This document shows, in pieces, positions 34,335 to 45,505 of a stretch of DNA of 64,000 nucleotides. How positions within the stretch are numbered: the stretch's first letter is position 1; every line of letters begins with the position of its first letter. The stretch covers positions 80,694,634-80,758,633 of the forward strand of contig CM066997.1 in the NCBI GenBank assembly GCA_033977485.1. Reading direction: 5' to 3'. Under the pieces are notes generated by a model. It ran no database searches and had not been told where the DNA came from. It saw only the letters and a list, made by a program, of their open reading frames with translations. The position numbers and the translations under genes are program-made. This DNA is from Hydrangea macrophylla. Its lineage: Eukaryota > Streptophyta > Magnoliopsida > Cornales > Hydrangeaceae.

Positions 34335-34610
34335 CCGTCATCAATCAAATCCTCGGTCTTGGTATAAGTCGTCTATCGCATCCTATGAGTTACCAATCAA
34401 ATTCTCGGTCTTGGTATAAGTCGCCTATCGCATCCTATGAGTTACCGATCAAATCCTCGGTCTTGGTATAAGTCGTCTATCGCATCCTATGAGTTACCGA
34501 TCAAATCATTGGTCTTGGTATAAGTCGTCTATCGCAGCCTTTGAAGTCACCGATCAAATCTTTGATCTTGGCATAAGTCACCTACTACAGCCTGGGGTTA
34601 CCGATCAAAA
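34335..34610 (+). repeat. 52-bp tandem array in C, five units
   Basis: Units carry 'ctcggtcttggtataagtc', with starts at 34352, 34404, 34456, 34508 and about 34562. D has eight. Confidence 0.9.
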
Positions 34611-34659
34611 CCAAAAGGGAAGGGATAAAACCAAATTTAGAAAAGCCGAAAACAAGTTG

Positions 34660-34810
34660 TCGAGTCTGCGCGACTCCAGGCCTTCGAAAAATAAAATGAA
34701 TTTTTAGAAAATGAATTTTCGAGTCCGCGCGACTCCCAATCTTTGAAAAGTAAATTTTTGAGTCTGCGCGACTCCCGATAGAAAATGAATTGTTTAAATC
34801 CGCGTGACTG
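34660..34810 (+). repeat. GAGTC-N5-GACTC inverted repeats in C
   Basis: Perfect copies at 34662-34676, 34721-34735 and 34760-34774 with CG-rich spacers (TGCGC or CGCGC), and a degenerate fourth. B has the same arms with AAACA spacers. Confidence 0.8.
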
Positions 34811-34862
34811 TTCTGAAAAGGAAAAGAAAGATAAAATTACACTTGCAATACCGAGCGAATTT

Positions 34863-35335
34863 GGGGTCATTGAATCTGGAGCGATTCTGACTTTTCAGCG
34901 ATCATTGGGGTCATTGAGTCTGGAGCGATTCTGACTTTTCTGCGATCATTGGGGTCATTGAATCTGGAGCGATTCTGACTTTTCTGCGATCATTGGGGTC
35001 ATTGAATCTAGAGTGATTCTGACTTTTCTGCGATCATTGGGGTCATTGAATCTGGAGCGATTCTGACTTTTCTGCGATCATTGGGGTCATCGAATCTGGA
35101 GCGATTCTGACTTTTCTGCGATCATTGGGGTCATCGAATCTGGAGCGATTAGGACTTTTTTGCGATCATTGGGGTCATTGAATCTGGAGCGATTCTGACT
35201 TTTCTGCTATTTGGGGTCATTGAATCTGGAGCGATTCTGACTTTTCTGCTATCTAGGGTCATTGAATCTGGAGCGATTCTGACTTTTCTGCTATCTGGAG
35301 TCATTGAATCTGGAGCGATTCTGACTTTTCTGCAA
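34863..35335 (+). repeat. 44/42-bp tandem array in C, eleven units
   Basis: Units begin ggggtcattgaatctgg and end in tctgcgatcatt (44 bp) or tctgctattt (42 bp). Regular spacing from 34863. Confidence 0.92.
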
Positions 35336-35359
35336 AAAAAAAAAAAAACACCTCATTTC

Positions 35360-35750
35360 TTGAAAGACACCAGAGTATAAGGCGCGAAGCGCATCTCAGT
35401 CTTTCAGCATTTCCTGATTTGTCACCAGGGTTTAAGACGCGAAGCGCATCTCAGCCAATCAGATGATCCTCAAGACATCGGAGTATAAGACGCGAAGCGC
35501 ATCTCAGTCTTTCAGCACATTTCCTGATTCGGCACCGGAGTCTAAGACGCAAAGCGCATCTCAGCCAATCAGATGATCCTCAAGACACCGGAGTATAAGA
35601 CGCGAAGCGCATCTCAGTCTTTCAGCATTTTCTGATTTGGCACCAGGGTTTAAGACGCGAAGCGCATCTCAGCCAATCAGATGATCCTCAAGACACCCGA
35701 GTGTAAGGCGCAAGGCGCATCTCAGTCGATCAGACGATTCTCAAAAAACT
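35360..35750 (+). repeat. 55-bp alternating tandem array in C, seven units
   Basis: All units share 'taagacgcgaagcgcatctc'. Odd units end 'agtctttcagcat...cctgatt', even units end 'agccaatcagatgatcctc', so the array is built of roughly 110-bp dimers. Confidence 0.88.
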
Positions 35751-36175
35751 CACATAGAGCATGCATACATCCATCATGATGTTTTTAGAATAGAACGAGA
35801 TCATAATAGGATAATTCAACGTATAGGGTGCATTTCTGATAATAGGAAAAGCAACATGACTCGGGATCATCGCGTTTGGGAGCCTAGAGCATGAATTTGC
35901 TTGAGCACATGCATCACGATAGGATAGGTGCATTCATCTGTGTGACTACCTGCGTTTGTGTATTGTTGTCCCTTGCTCGAACTACGCCTTGGTCTGATTC
36001 CCGATGGGATTCTTAGGCAGCTCACCCTTGAGCACGACCAGCATTTGGCTCTCTGCGCACCCGATTTTGCAACGCACTTTTGTTTTTACCTGGATTCGAC
36101 TATTTGGTCGAAGGCTTGTCTTTCACACAGGCTTTGACATTCAATTGTGATACGCGTTGCTTCACAAGCTCTGTC
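35751..36175 (+). other. end of internal region of C
   Basis: No gene. It carries the third CTACG-type motif (35979-36020) and 'cacccttgagcacgacc' shared with D. Confidence 0.7.
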
Positions 36176-36189
36176 AAAGAGTGGCAAAC
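36176..36189 (+). promoter_or_regulatory. polypurine tract of C
   Basis: AAAGAGTGGCAAAC directly before the 3' LTR; one G of the family consensus has become T. Confidence 0.8.
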
Positions 36190-39100
36190 TGTAGACACCC
36201 CAATTTTGACCAAACGTCAAATCTAAGGATTGGTTACCTCTCAAAAGACCGATGATGACAATGGCCGGTGACATTCGAAGATTTTCCAGGAAATTCAAAA
36301 TCTTCAATTGATTCTTCAAGACAAATTTCAAAATTAAAAATAGAAAATATAAAAAGGAGAAAGAAGAGAGAGAGTTTGGGTATTCGGGAGAAACCCGAAC
36401 ATTGAAGAACACATGGGAAATCAGTCTGAGAATTTGCTCAATATATATATAAAAGAAGAGTTTTGAAAAGAAATATAAAATAAAAATGATGAAAAAGGAA
36501 TTTTAAAATAAAGAGGAATTTTTGAAAAGAAAAGGAAGAAAAGAAAAGGAAAAAGAGAGGAGGAATAATACATTTAGAGAATATATTATGGATGTATTCT
36601 TAATGGAATATATTACAAATACAAGTATTTTAACATAATTCGTCAATAATTAAGCTTATGTTAATATATATGTTAAAAATTAACAAGTAGGGCAAAATTC
36701 AGCTAGCCCCGGCACCCGAAAAACCCGGCGGCACTCACTGAGTGCCGCCTGGCACTCAGCGAATGCCACCTGGCATTCAGCAAATGCCGCCCGGCACTCA
36801 GCGAGTGCCGCCCGGCACTCAGCGAATGCCGCCGGGAGCCGTCGAGTGCCGCTGGCTGTAACAGACTGCTTTTCTCACATGTTCTAGAAGAAATCTTTGC
36901 ACATGGGTCTCCACCCGAATTTACCCATTTATCCTTGTATATAAACATACTTTCATCTTCATTTTGAGGGGACTTGAGCTTTTGAATCAATATACAAGCA
37001 TATACAAGAGATATACTTGAGTTTAGAGAGAGAATTAGATAGAGAATTGAGAAGAAGAGAAGAATTTCTTGGAGAATTTGAAGAGTTTTGAGAAGAATTT
37101 GAGGATCTTGGAAGAACTTCACAAGAAATTGAAGAATTCTTTGAGGTCATAGAGGTAACCTCTTAATCCTTGGTAGAATTAAGATAATTCAATCACAAGT
37201 TCTTAGATCTAGGAACTTTTCACATTTTCAAAACCTCTCTTCTTATCCCATTTCATCACACACCACCAAGAACTTGTGATTGAATCTCATGACATCTCAT
37301 TAATTTGGATCTAATTAATGCCTTGGGTTTGAGATAAATTAGTTTTGAAGTATTTGTGTTCCTAAATAAAACTTTGATTTCTTTTATTTCTATTTCATTC
37401 ATGAGGTTCATGAGATCTTCCATATCTCATTGAAACTCTTTGAGTTTTGATTCCTTAGTTTCCTATGATCTTATGATCCATATGGAGACTAAAATGAATC
37501 ATGATCATAATCTACACATAGTTGGTGAGATACTAGTATCAACTCATGACTAGGATCTCTTTACTATGGATCTTATGGAATTCATACTATATTCCATGGA
37601 GATTAAAGTAGAATTGGTTTTTTAGTCTCCAATGACCATCAAATGATAGGAGAAGTAGTTTAGTTTAAGTTCATCTCTATGGCTTAGACTAGTCTCTTCC
37701 TTGGGTTTTGAGAAGTTCTTCATACTTCATCCAAAACTTACATATATGTGTGTCTTTAGCCTCCAATGACCACCAAGTGGTAGGAGTAATGATTTGAACT
37801 CAAATTTTGGTCCATAAGTTTGAATTCATTGTTTGGGAATTTTGTGAAGTCCATTTCATACTTCATTAAAAGTCCATAAGTCTAAAGAGGTCCTTAGTCT
37901 TCAATGACCATCAAATGATAGAAGAAATGATTTGGTTTAAGCCCAACATTATGATTTAATAGTTTAGGTCAACCAACAAAGTGGAACTAGCAAAATGAAA
38001 ACAGTGAGTTCACAAACTGTTTTTGATCAAAGATTTTTAGTTCGAAATCTAACCGTTGAAATCAAGTGAAACCAATGGGAAAGTGTCAATAACACATTGT
38101 TTTACCACTGTAATTTTTGTTTTGATAAGATTTTATGATTAGAATGGTTTGATCATGAGTTTTGTGAGACAACCATAATCTGTCCAGAATTTTAGAATAG
38201 TTTCAGAACAGCAAACCGGTTTTAAAATTGATAGATCAGAGCTCTAACCAAGTTTTCATGACCTCTAATAATTTTGTATAAGAACCTTAATGTTTTAGGA
38301 AGGTTCCCTAAAAAGAATGAAGCAATTCGGATTTGTTTGCTATTTTTAAAAAATCATACAAGATCTCTGGACAGAGAGTTGTAAAATCCTGAGTGAGGTC
38401 TAGTATTTCCCATATTCCCGGCGATCTAACCGTTCAAACCTTGATTTTCTTTTTGGGTTAGAAACTAGACTCACAGAGGCATAACATATCCAAATATCAT
38501 TAAGATCCAACCATTGGAAGTAGTTTATTCCTATTTTTGAACATCTGGTCTGCTCTCTGTAATTCATAAAAACTGCTACTATTTTTGTCTAATCTTATTT
38601 ATTTCAACTCAAATGGTCTCTTAATGTCTTAGGACTCAAACCATGTTTTGAATAATGATAATTTAGATTAAACCCAGAGGCTTAGGGATCCAAATTAGTG
38701 AATAAATTCATATCTCATTCTTGTTCATATTCATGCATTCATTGATACATGATAATATTCATAAGTAGGACTTATCTCTTGTCTTAGTTGAATCTAGTTG
38801 AACATGACCTATGATTAATTACTCTTTGATATTATATCTTGTCTAAGGCATGTGTACTAACCTTTGTTTTGTAGCGCATTTTGAGGTACAACTTCTCGTC
38901 CCTTCTCTAGTTTAATTTATTTCATTGATTTTAATTGATTTTCGACTCCATGTGCGACACCTTAGCCTAGGTTTTGCCTTATGTGTATATATGTGTTAGA
39001 AACCTTTTCTTAGATTTATTTTGTTCTTGCATGCATTGCACGTTTAATATTCGCGGCCGGATCCCGGGTATGTTTTCTAGTTCTCTATTGCATGTCATGT

Positions 39101-39476
39101 TGCTTGCTACTTGAATTACGTGGCTTATGAATGATATTTTGCCGTTAGCAATTTTACACTATTTCCAACATGCTTGTGTTATGTATACCTATATATGTAT
39201 TAATTGAGGGCATGCTTAGATTATTAATTTGATTAAAAAGGATGTTGAGTAGAGGCCTATCGCGAGATAGGATGAAAGGGGGTGTTTTAGTCCGTCGGGC
39301 TCCTTCCCCTTTCATTCCATAATCCCCGGACCCAGTTTATCTTTGGTTTCGCAAATAGATCAGTTTCCTTTAAAATGGTTTCTTAATTTTCCTTTTAAAA
39401 AATTAAGTGGCGACTCATTTGTTTTTAGAAATTGATTTTGAAAAGCTGTGGGTAAAGAAAACCTGCGATATCCACA
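36190..39476 (+). repeat. 3' LTR of element C
   Basis: 3287 bp. It differs from the 5' LTR by a handful of substitutions, an 11-bp loss just before TATA (36949-36955), and two extra 21-bp palindromic units (36730-36840). Confidence 0.95.
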
Positions 39477-39481
39477 AGATG
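39477..39481. repeat. target-site duplication of element C, right copy
   Basis: agatg, as at 25330-25334. Confidence 0.95.
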
Positions 39482-39914
39482 GAAGCGGCACTCACTGAGT
39501 GCCAGACCGGCTCTTGGGGAATGTCGTACGACATTTACTAAATGCCGGTGCGACACTCAATGAATGCCACGGACAACTCCATAGGTTGTCGTCTTTTTAG
39601 AATTTCCAATTTTAACCGCACTTGAAGCATTTTAGCGGCAGTTAATGGCTGCCGGTGTGGTTTGCACTGAATGTCGGTCCGGCAGTCAGGGAGTGCCGTG
39701 GTGGCACCCCGTGACTGCCGCGAGTTGGCCTAGGTGCCATGTTGTTTCTATTTTCCTTTTTCCTTTCCTTTCTGCTTTTTGTTTAAGTTGGAGAATTTTT
39801 TGAAGAGCTTGAATCATCTTTGGAAGTCCTAGATTAGTTAGGACATTGTCATTATTGGATTTGGAGGTAAAACTCCCCTTCGTCCGACGTTTGGTTATAA
39901 TTGGGGTGTCTATA
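39482..39914 (-). repeat. LTR of element B, right part, with palindromes
   Basis: Continues the LTR cut at 25334 and ends ggggtgtctata before the PPT. It carries GGCACTCACTGAGTGCC at 39487-39503, identical to the copy in C, plus 'aatgtcgtacgacatt' at about 39521-39536 and further GC-rich inverted repeats to 39725. Confidence 0.85.
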
Positions 39915-39928
39915 GTTTGCCCCTCTTT
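39915..39928 (-). promoter_or_regulatory. polypurine tract of B
   Basis: Element sense AAAGAGGGGCAAAC, identical to A. Confidence 0.85.
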
Positions 39929-40329
39929 GACAGAGCTTGTGGAGCAACGCGAATCACAAGTGAATGCTGAACCCTGTGTGAAGGCAAGCCTTTAACCAAA
40001 CTGTCAGATTTAGGTAAAAACAAAATGCGTTGCAAAAGAAAGTACGCGCGTAGCAAAGTTCTAATCGGTCGTGCTCAATGATGAGCTGCCTATGTATCCA
40101 ATCAAGAGCCAAACAAAGACGTAGTTCGGGCAAAGGTCAAGCACACATAGACACAAGTAGTCATGCGAATGGATGCACCTATCCTATCGTGATGCACATG
40201 CTCGTACAATGGTATTTTCCAAGTAAACTTGATCATGTCAATGCTATTCTTATTTTAGCTCATGTCCTATCTTCATGACACATATTACTTAATGCGTTAG
40301 CCAGAGAAGATTACCAAATGTTGACCGAC

Positions 40330-41287
40330 GCGAAATCCGTTTGCAAGGGTCAAGAAGATGCGCTTAATCGAGGTCAATGCAAATCCGTTGCGAGGACCGA
40401 GAATGCAAATCCATTACACTCTCAAAACGGGATGAACGTAATCTATTACGGGGATTGAGAATATAAATGTGTTATATTCTGAAAGCAGAGGTCAACGTAA
40501 ATCCGTTGCGAGGACTGAGAATGCAAATCCGTTACACTCTCAAAACGGGATCAACGTATATCTATTACGAAGATTGAGAATATAAATCTATTATATTCTG
40601 AAAGTAGAGGTCAATGCAAATCCGTTACACTCTCAAAACGGGATCAACGTAAATCTGTTACGAAGATCGAGAATATAAATCTGTTATATTCTGAAAGTAG
40701 AGGTCAATGTAAATCTGTTGCGAGGACCGAGAATGCAAATCTGTTACACTCTCAAAATGGGATCAACGTAAATCTGTTACGAAGATCGAGAATATAAATC
40801 TATTATATTCTGAAAGCAGAGGTCAACGCGAATCCATTGCGAGGACCAAGAATGCAAATCTATTACACTCTCAAAACGGGATCAACGTAAATCTGTTACA
40901 GGGATTGAGAAAATAAATCTGTTATATTTTGAAAGCAGAGGTCAACGCAAATTCATTGCGAGGACCAAGAATGTAAATCCGTTACACTCTCAAAACGGGA
41001 TCAACGTAAATATGTTATGGGGATCGAGAATATAAATCTGTTATATTCTGAAAGCAGAGGTCAACGTAAATCCGTTGCAAGGACCGAGAATGCAAATCCG
41101 TTACACTCTCAAAACGGGATCAACAAAAATCTATTACGAAGATCGAGAATATAAATCTGTTATATTCTGAAAGCAGAGGTCAACGCAAATCCATTACGAG
41201 GACCGAGAATGAAAATTCGTTACACTCTCAAAATGGGATCAACATAACTCTGTTACGGGGATCGAGAATATAAATCTGTTATATTCC
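40330..41287. repeat. 119-bp tandem array in B with two-part units
   Basis: The phrase 'ctcaaaacggg' recurs at 40431, 40539, 40632, 40751, 40870, 40989, 41108 and 41227; the last five intervals are exactly 119 bp and the first two are shorter. Each unit is two related halves of about 59 and 60 bp ('gggatcaacgtaaatctgtt' half and 'gaggtcaacgcaaatccgtt' half). Confidence 0.93.
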
Positions 41288-41364
41288 AAAATAGGTCAAA
41301 AATTGGCTTAATTTAGTTAAAAAACTCCTAAGGTCCAAGAGTTAATTTTGTTCAGATTATCCTA

Positions 41365-41479
41365 GAGCCGAGCAGACTCCACTTCTTTCAATCTCAAGAA
41401 TTAGGAGTCAAACAGACTTAAATTACAAAAATTAAGAGTCAAACAGACTCAAATCTACAGTTGGGAGTCAAACAGACTC
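41365..41479. repeat. GAGTC-AAACA-GACTC inverted repeats in B
   Basis: Perfect copies at 41436-41450 and 41465-41479, near-perfect at 41405-41419 and degenerate at 41365-41379. Same arms as in C and D but a different spacer. Confidence 0.8.
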
Positions 41480-41645
41480 AGAGAATCTTTTCATTTTTTT
41501 TGAAGTCAGACTCAGCGGATTCCAAATTTCCAGAAACGGGGGTCAAACTGACCCAAAATAGCCTAAATCCTATAATCAAGAACTCAAAGTTTTTTGATTT
41601 CACAAAATTGGGGGTCGATTTGATCTCGAAATTAACTTTCGGGGC

Positions 41646-41669
41646 GGGGGGGGGGGGGGGGGGGGGGGG
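41646..41669 (+). repeat. run of 24 G
   Basis: Preceded by ggggc, followed by c. Could form a G-quadruplex; the exact length may be a sequencing estimate. Confidence 0.8.
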
Positions 41670-41799
41670 CAAAGTACAAAAAGTGGGCAAATTCTGGGGT
41701 TTAAATCCAATTTTGAGACCCAATTTGAAATTTAGGGGGAAAAACAAAGGCCTCTAAACCGCCTTAAACGCGGCACACGCTTAATTTTGCAGTAGTCCT

Positions 41800-41860
41800 G
41801 ACTGCCGTACGGCACTCACGGAGTGCCGCTGCGGCATTTTAGTGAGTGCTGCACGGTAAT
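41800..41860. promoter_or_regulatory. palindromes upstream of PMD gene of B
   Basis: GGCACT-CACGG-AGTGCC at 41811-41827, flanked by 'ctgccgtacggcac' and 'gcggcattttagtgagtgctgc'. It lies about 300 bp before the ATG at 42129 and matches the LTR palindromes of B, C and D in arms and spacer length. Confidence 0.65.
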
Positions 41861-42128
41861 TCACCAACTGTTGCGCACAAAAATCGAGTGTCGGGTTTGG
41901 CGGGCGACAGCTTATACCGAGAGTTTTATTTCATTTTCATTCAACCTCTCTCAAACCCGAACTCTCTGTGGAGAAATTTTCCCTTCTTCTCTTTCTGCTT
42001 GTATTGATCTAGCAAGGACTATCAGGTCAATTTCGTGTGATCTAACTTAATTAATCTCCTTTATTTTATTGTTTTTCTAAAATTTTCATAAATCAAACAC
42101 ATGAATATCTTTCTTTCTTTGACAAATT

Positions 42129-44876
42129 ATGGCGAGTGGCTCTGGTAGTCGGAAGAAGGCCAAGTATGTGTCCACTCCTCTAAACCGCCCGCGCGTTCAA
42201 GCGCGAGGTACACATGCCCCTCTCTTTTGTTTTCTTGTAATTCTTCTTCCATATGAACTTTACGAATGTAATGTGCCATCAACACAACTTCAAATGTCCT
42301 ATTTCAAATGCAAATGCTATGCTTGTAGCACTCTTGAGCGTCTCGAATGCTTTAACCAATGCTCATTTAATTTTGTATTCTTTATCGTATTTCCTATGAA
42401 CTTTATGAATGCGGGGACAAGACTTCATATGAAAATGAATGCTATGCTTATGAATTCTTGGGTGTCCCATCTGTATCTGCGCACATTCAGTTTTGTTAAC
42501 TTTTCTCAAAGACTTTTGACTGTGATGTATGCCAATCAAAACCTCGCACATCCCTAATGAATAACAAAACCAGTACTCTAGATACTTTCATTTTTCATTC
42601 ATCCTTTATTATTGCTTCTTCTCTTTTTTTTTCTTTTTTTTTTTTTTTATTATTCTGCAAATGAAGACCAAACTTTTCATACATGTGAAATCCATGCTTG
42701 TGAAGTTCTCCCAAAAGCTATCTTTTATTCACCCGTACCTCATGGCTATGCCATTCTCAAAACCTTATGTCTCGAAAATGCGGATATTGTTTCATTATTA
42801 TTATTTTTTTCATATATATTTTCTTTTCTTTTACTTTTCTCTCCTCATTTTTCGTTTCCTATTTCTTCCTTATTTACTAACATCAAATCTTGTGATTCTT
42901 TCTTACAGTTACAGCCTAAGGTGCTAAAGGGGCACGACAGCTTGGCTCATGGCTTTATCTGGTAGGGGGAGCTGAGTGAGACCGTGAGGGGACTCATCGA
43001 CGCTGCAGGCTTTGGAGACTTCGTCAAACTTTTGACGAAGAGCTCCAATGATCTGCGACAGATTCATGCGTTGTCGGAGCGGTAGTGGGATACCGCCAAT
43101 ACCTTCCACTTCGATTTTGGACAGATGACGATGACTCCCTTGGACTTCAGCATGATCACGGGGATCCTATTTGGAGGAGAGCTCCTTCAATACTTGGATA
43201 TAGACACCGAGTGGGATCGGGTGCCAGGGCTACTCGGAGTGGTCCCAAAGGAGCCCTTGGCTACGGCCAAGTGGTTCCTCGACACCTTCAGAGGCCAGCC
43301 AGGCTTTACCGACGAGCAGATGGCTCGGGGCTTTATTATCTCCGTATCGCTAGTAGAGTCTTTGGAGCGTATGGACGAGATATATCAGTACGACTGGGCC
43401 GGTGCAGAGTTGGCCACTCTATACCGACATATGGGGGACATCTCTCGAGATTGGCTAGCCTCTACTGGCAGTTTCTGGAGGACGTGGGAGGTATACAACA
43501 CTTTTCTTTTTTTCCTTTTTTTATTTTATTTTCTTTTTCAATCAATTTTCAAAAGAATGTGACCCTTACACTTCTATCTTTCTTGTTTTATAGATTTGGT
43601 CCCACGAGTATCTCCATATGATGCCACCTGAGATGCGACCAGCGGACGCCCTCATCATGGCCCAGGAGCTGAAGTGGGCGAAGGACCGGGTGGGGTGGAA
43701 GACTGGGGCCCATGATTTCATCTTGTTTAGGAACTTCCTGACGACTTTACGAGTATAGCATGTGGAATGGCAGCCCTAGAGGGACGTGCTTCCTGAGGCT
43801 CCCGACGGGATACGTTGTTCAGTCGGGTATGACCCGATGAGGGTCCTGCTGGATGGCCCAGACGTCAGGGAGTGGTACTTGGGCGAGAGAGTGACCAGGT
43901 AGTCATTGATGGCTCTTGACTTTTTTGTGCCACACCCCCCACCCGCTTTCATGAGGGTTGTGGATACGCTCTAGGGTTCCCAGCTTACGGCTGCTTTTGG
44001 GGGAGCTTTGATTCAAACACTCGTGGATCCTCCAAATGGGTACGCAGCTTTCCGAGCTGCGAGGCTGATGAGGAACTTCCCTTTGATGGAAATGACTCGG
44101 GTGAGTCCTCTTTGCTTCTGCACTCTTTCTTCTATTTTTTAGTTTTCAAGTGTTTTATTATTGATTATATTTTTTCTACTTGCAGCCTGTTCTTACCGCG
44201 ACTCGGGCCCCAGCTTTGCCGCCCTGGGATTGGAGTATTAGGATGGTTTCCTATGGTGAACAGGTCATGACCAAGGTCCCGCGGTATCCCGTGGGCGCTC
44301 CCGTCATTCTGCTCCAATATGATCATGTCCCGCGGGACTAGGCGGAGGAGGGCCAGCTTTACGGTCATAGTGTTCGAGAGTGGGTCCACGGTCGGGAGTG
44401 GAGGGTAAGCTTCTAGAATCTCCATTCTCGATTCTTGCATCCTTGTTCTGATTTCTTTTAATTTCTCTTTTTTTATTTTATTGATTGATTTTTTTATTCA
44501 GGCTGACGGGGCACGAGTGACTGCTGAGGCTCAGGCGAGAGCCAGGGTAAGTCAAGTTATCCCCCTTTTATTCATACTTTTCACTTTTATTTCAAACTAG
44601 ACTATGTTATTCACCTTTCCTTTTACTCAGGATGATGAGGCCAGGAGACTGACTCTGGGAGTGAGGGAGATTGAGCAGTGGCTTTGGCAGTTTGGGATAG
44701 ATCCCGATAAAGATTGAGGAGCTACCGGGGGTAGCGGTGCCGGACGAGGTGGAGGTAGTGGCGGAGGTACCAGTGATGGCAGAGGTGGAAGCGGAGGCAG
44801 AGGCAGAGCGAGCGGGATAGAGTCAAAGGAGGAGCCCCTCAGACACGTGACCCGCCAGACTCGAGGCCGGGGCTGA
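42129..44876 (+). pseudogene. PMD gene carried antisense in element B, six exons
   Basis: Exons by eye: 42129-42207, 42915-43490, 43594-44100, 44186-44404, 44502-44546, 44631-44876; the first junction does not keep frame as drawn and is uncertain, the rest are phase 0 with GT/AG. The start is MASGSGSRKKAK. PMD core in exon 2: LAHGFIW, FHFDFGQMTMTPLDFSMITG, DISRDWLASTG. Exon 6 ends in a glycine/arginine-rich tail (repeats of GG and RG). No indel breaks the frame in exons 2-6, but there are seven TAG codons (42963, 43083, 43756, 43777, 43900, 43972, 44339) and one TGA (44715, probably CGA). The exon plan equals that of A, including a 45-bp fifth exon. It is probably not translated in full. Confidence 0.82.
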
Positions 44877-45505
44877 CCTCACCCTTATCTCTCTTTCCTT
44901 TTTAGCTTTTGAGCATTTTGGTGAGGAGACACATACACTTGGATGACTATATATATACACACACTTATATTTGGATGTCTGTATCACACACGCTTACTTT
45001 TGCTGACGGCTTTTGGATAGCCGTGGTAGGATAAGTGCCTGCATGCTTTATGACTAATTTTTTTTTATCTTTTCTGCTTTTACTATTGCTTCCCATATGC
45101 GTGACCATAGCTTGGTCCTTTCATTTTAACCTTTAATGCTTCTATCTTCTTTATTTATTTAAAATGAATGAACGAATGAATGGATGTATGCAACCATGGC
45201 TTGGTCTTGCTTGCACGTGTTGCATGATGCGCACTTTTATTATGTTTTTTGTTTACAGGTGGGCTGAAAACATTACAAACAGACCCTGGCCAAAATAAAA
45301 CTCCAAACGGCACACGGTTAGGCTTCTACGACACTCAGTGAATGCTGCAACGGCATTCACGGACTGCCGCGTGGCACTTAGTTGAGTGCTGTTATGCTTT
45401 ATTGACTGTCACGGGTAGGTACGCAGCTTTATTCTCCTATTTATACTACTTTCTTCCCCCAATACTCCGCAAAGCATTCTTCTCTCCTCTTCACTTCTTC
45501 CCAAA
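44877..45505 (+). other. spacer between PMD and DUF7745-like genes of B
   Basis: Holds a GC-rich inverted-repeat cluster at 45303-45420 ('ggcattcacggactgcc' at 45352-45368, 'ggcacttagttgagtgct'), then 'tttatactacttt' about 70-80 bp before the gene, which may be its TATA region. Confidence 0.55.

Larger units (their letters stand above)
25335..39476 (+). mobile_element. element C: non-autonomous gag-only Tat retrotransposon
   Basis: 14.14 kb, plus strand, TSD agatg. LTRs 25335-28601 and 36190-39476, primer site 28605, gag 29949-32006, a stub of RT to about 32390, then non-coding DNA with hairpins and tandem arrays, PPT and LTR. RT after its first residues, RNase H, integrase and the antisense cassette are missing. 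This fits the class of terminal-repeat elements with only gag. It must borrow enzymes from a relative such as B. Its LTRs look about 99% identical outside the palindrome block, so it is recent. Confidence 0.93.
39929..42128 (-). other. non-coding region of B between PPT and cassette
   Basis: No gene. It holds the near-PPT motif copy (40087-40127), the 119-bp array, GAGTC repeats (41365-41479), a run of 24 G and palindromes at 41800-41860. Confidence 0.8.

Noticed and set aside
34863..35335. CRISPR-like array
   Set aside because: Units are contiguous 42-44-bp tandem repeats without unique spacers, in a plant retroelement.
36703..37122. Minus-strand protein with SLSAGRH-type repeats
   Set aside because: It is the translation of the 21-bp palindromic units in the LTR of C.
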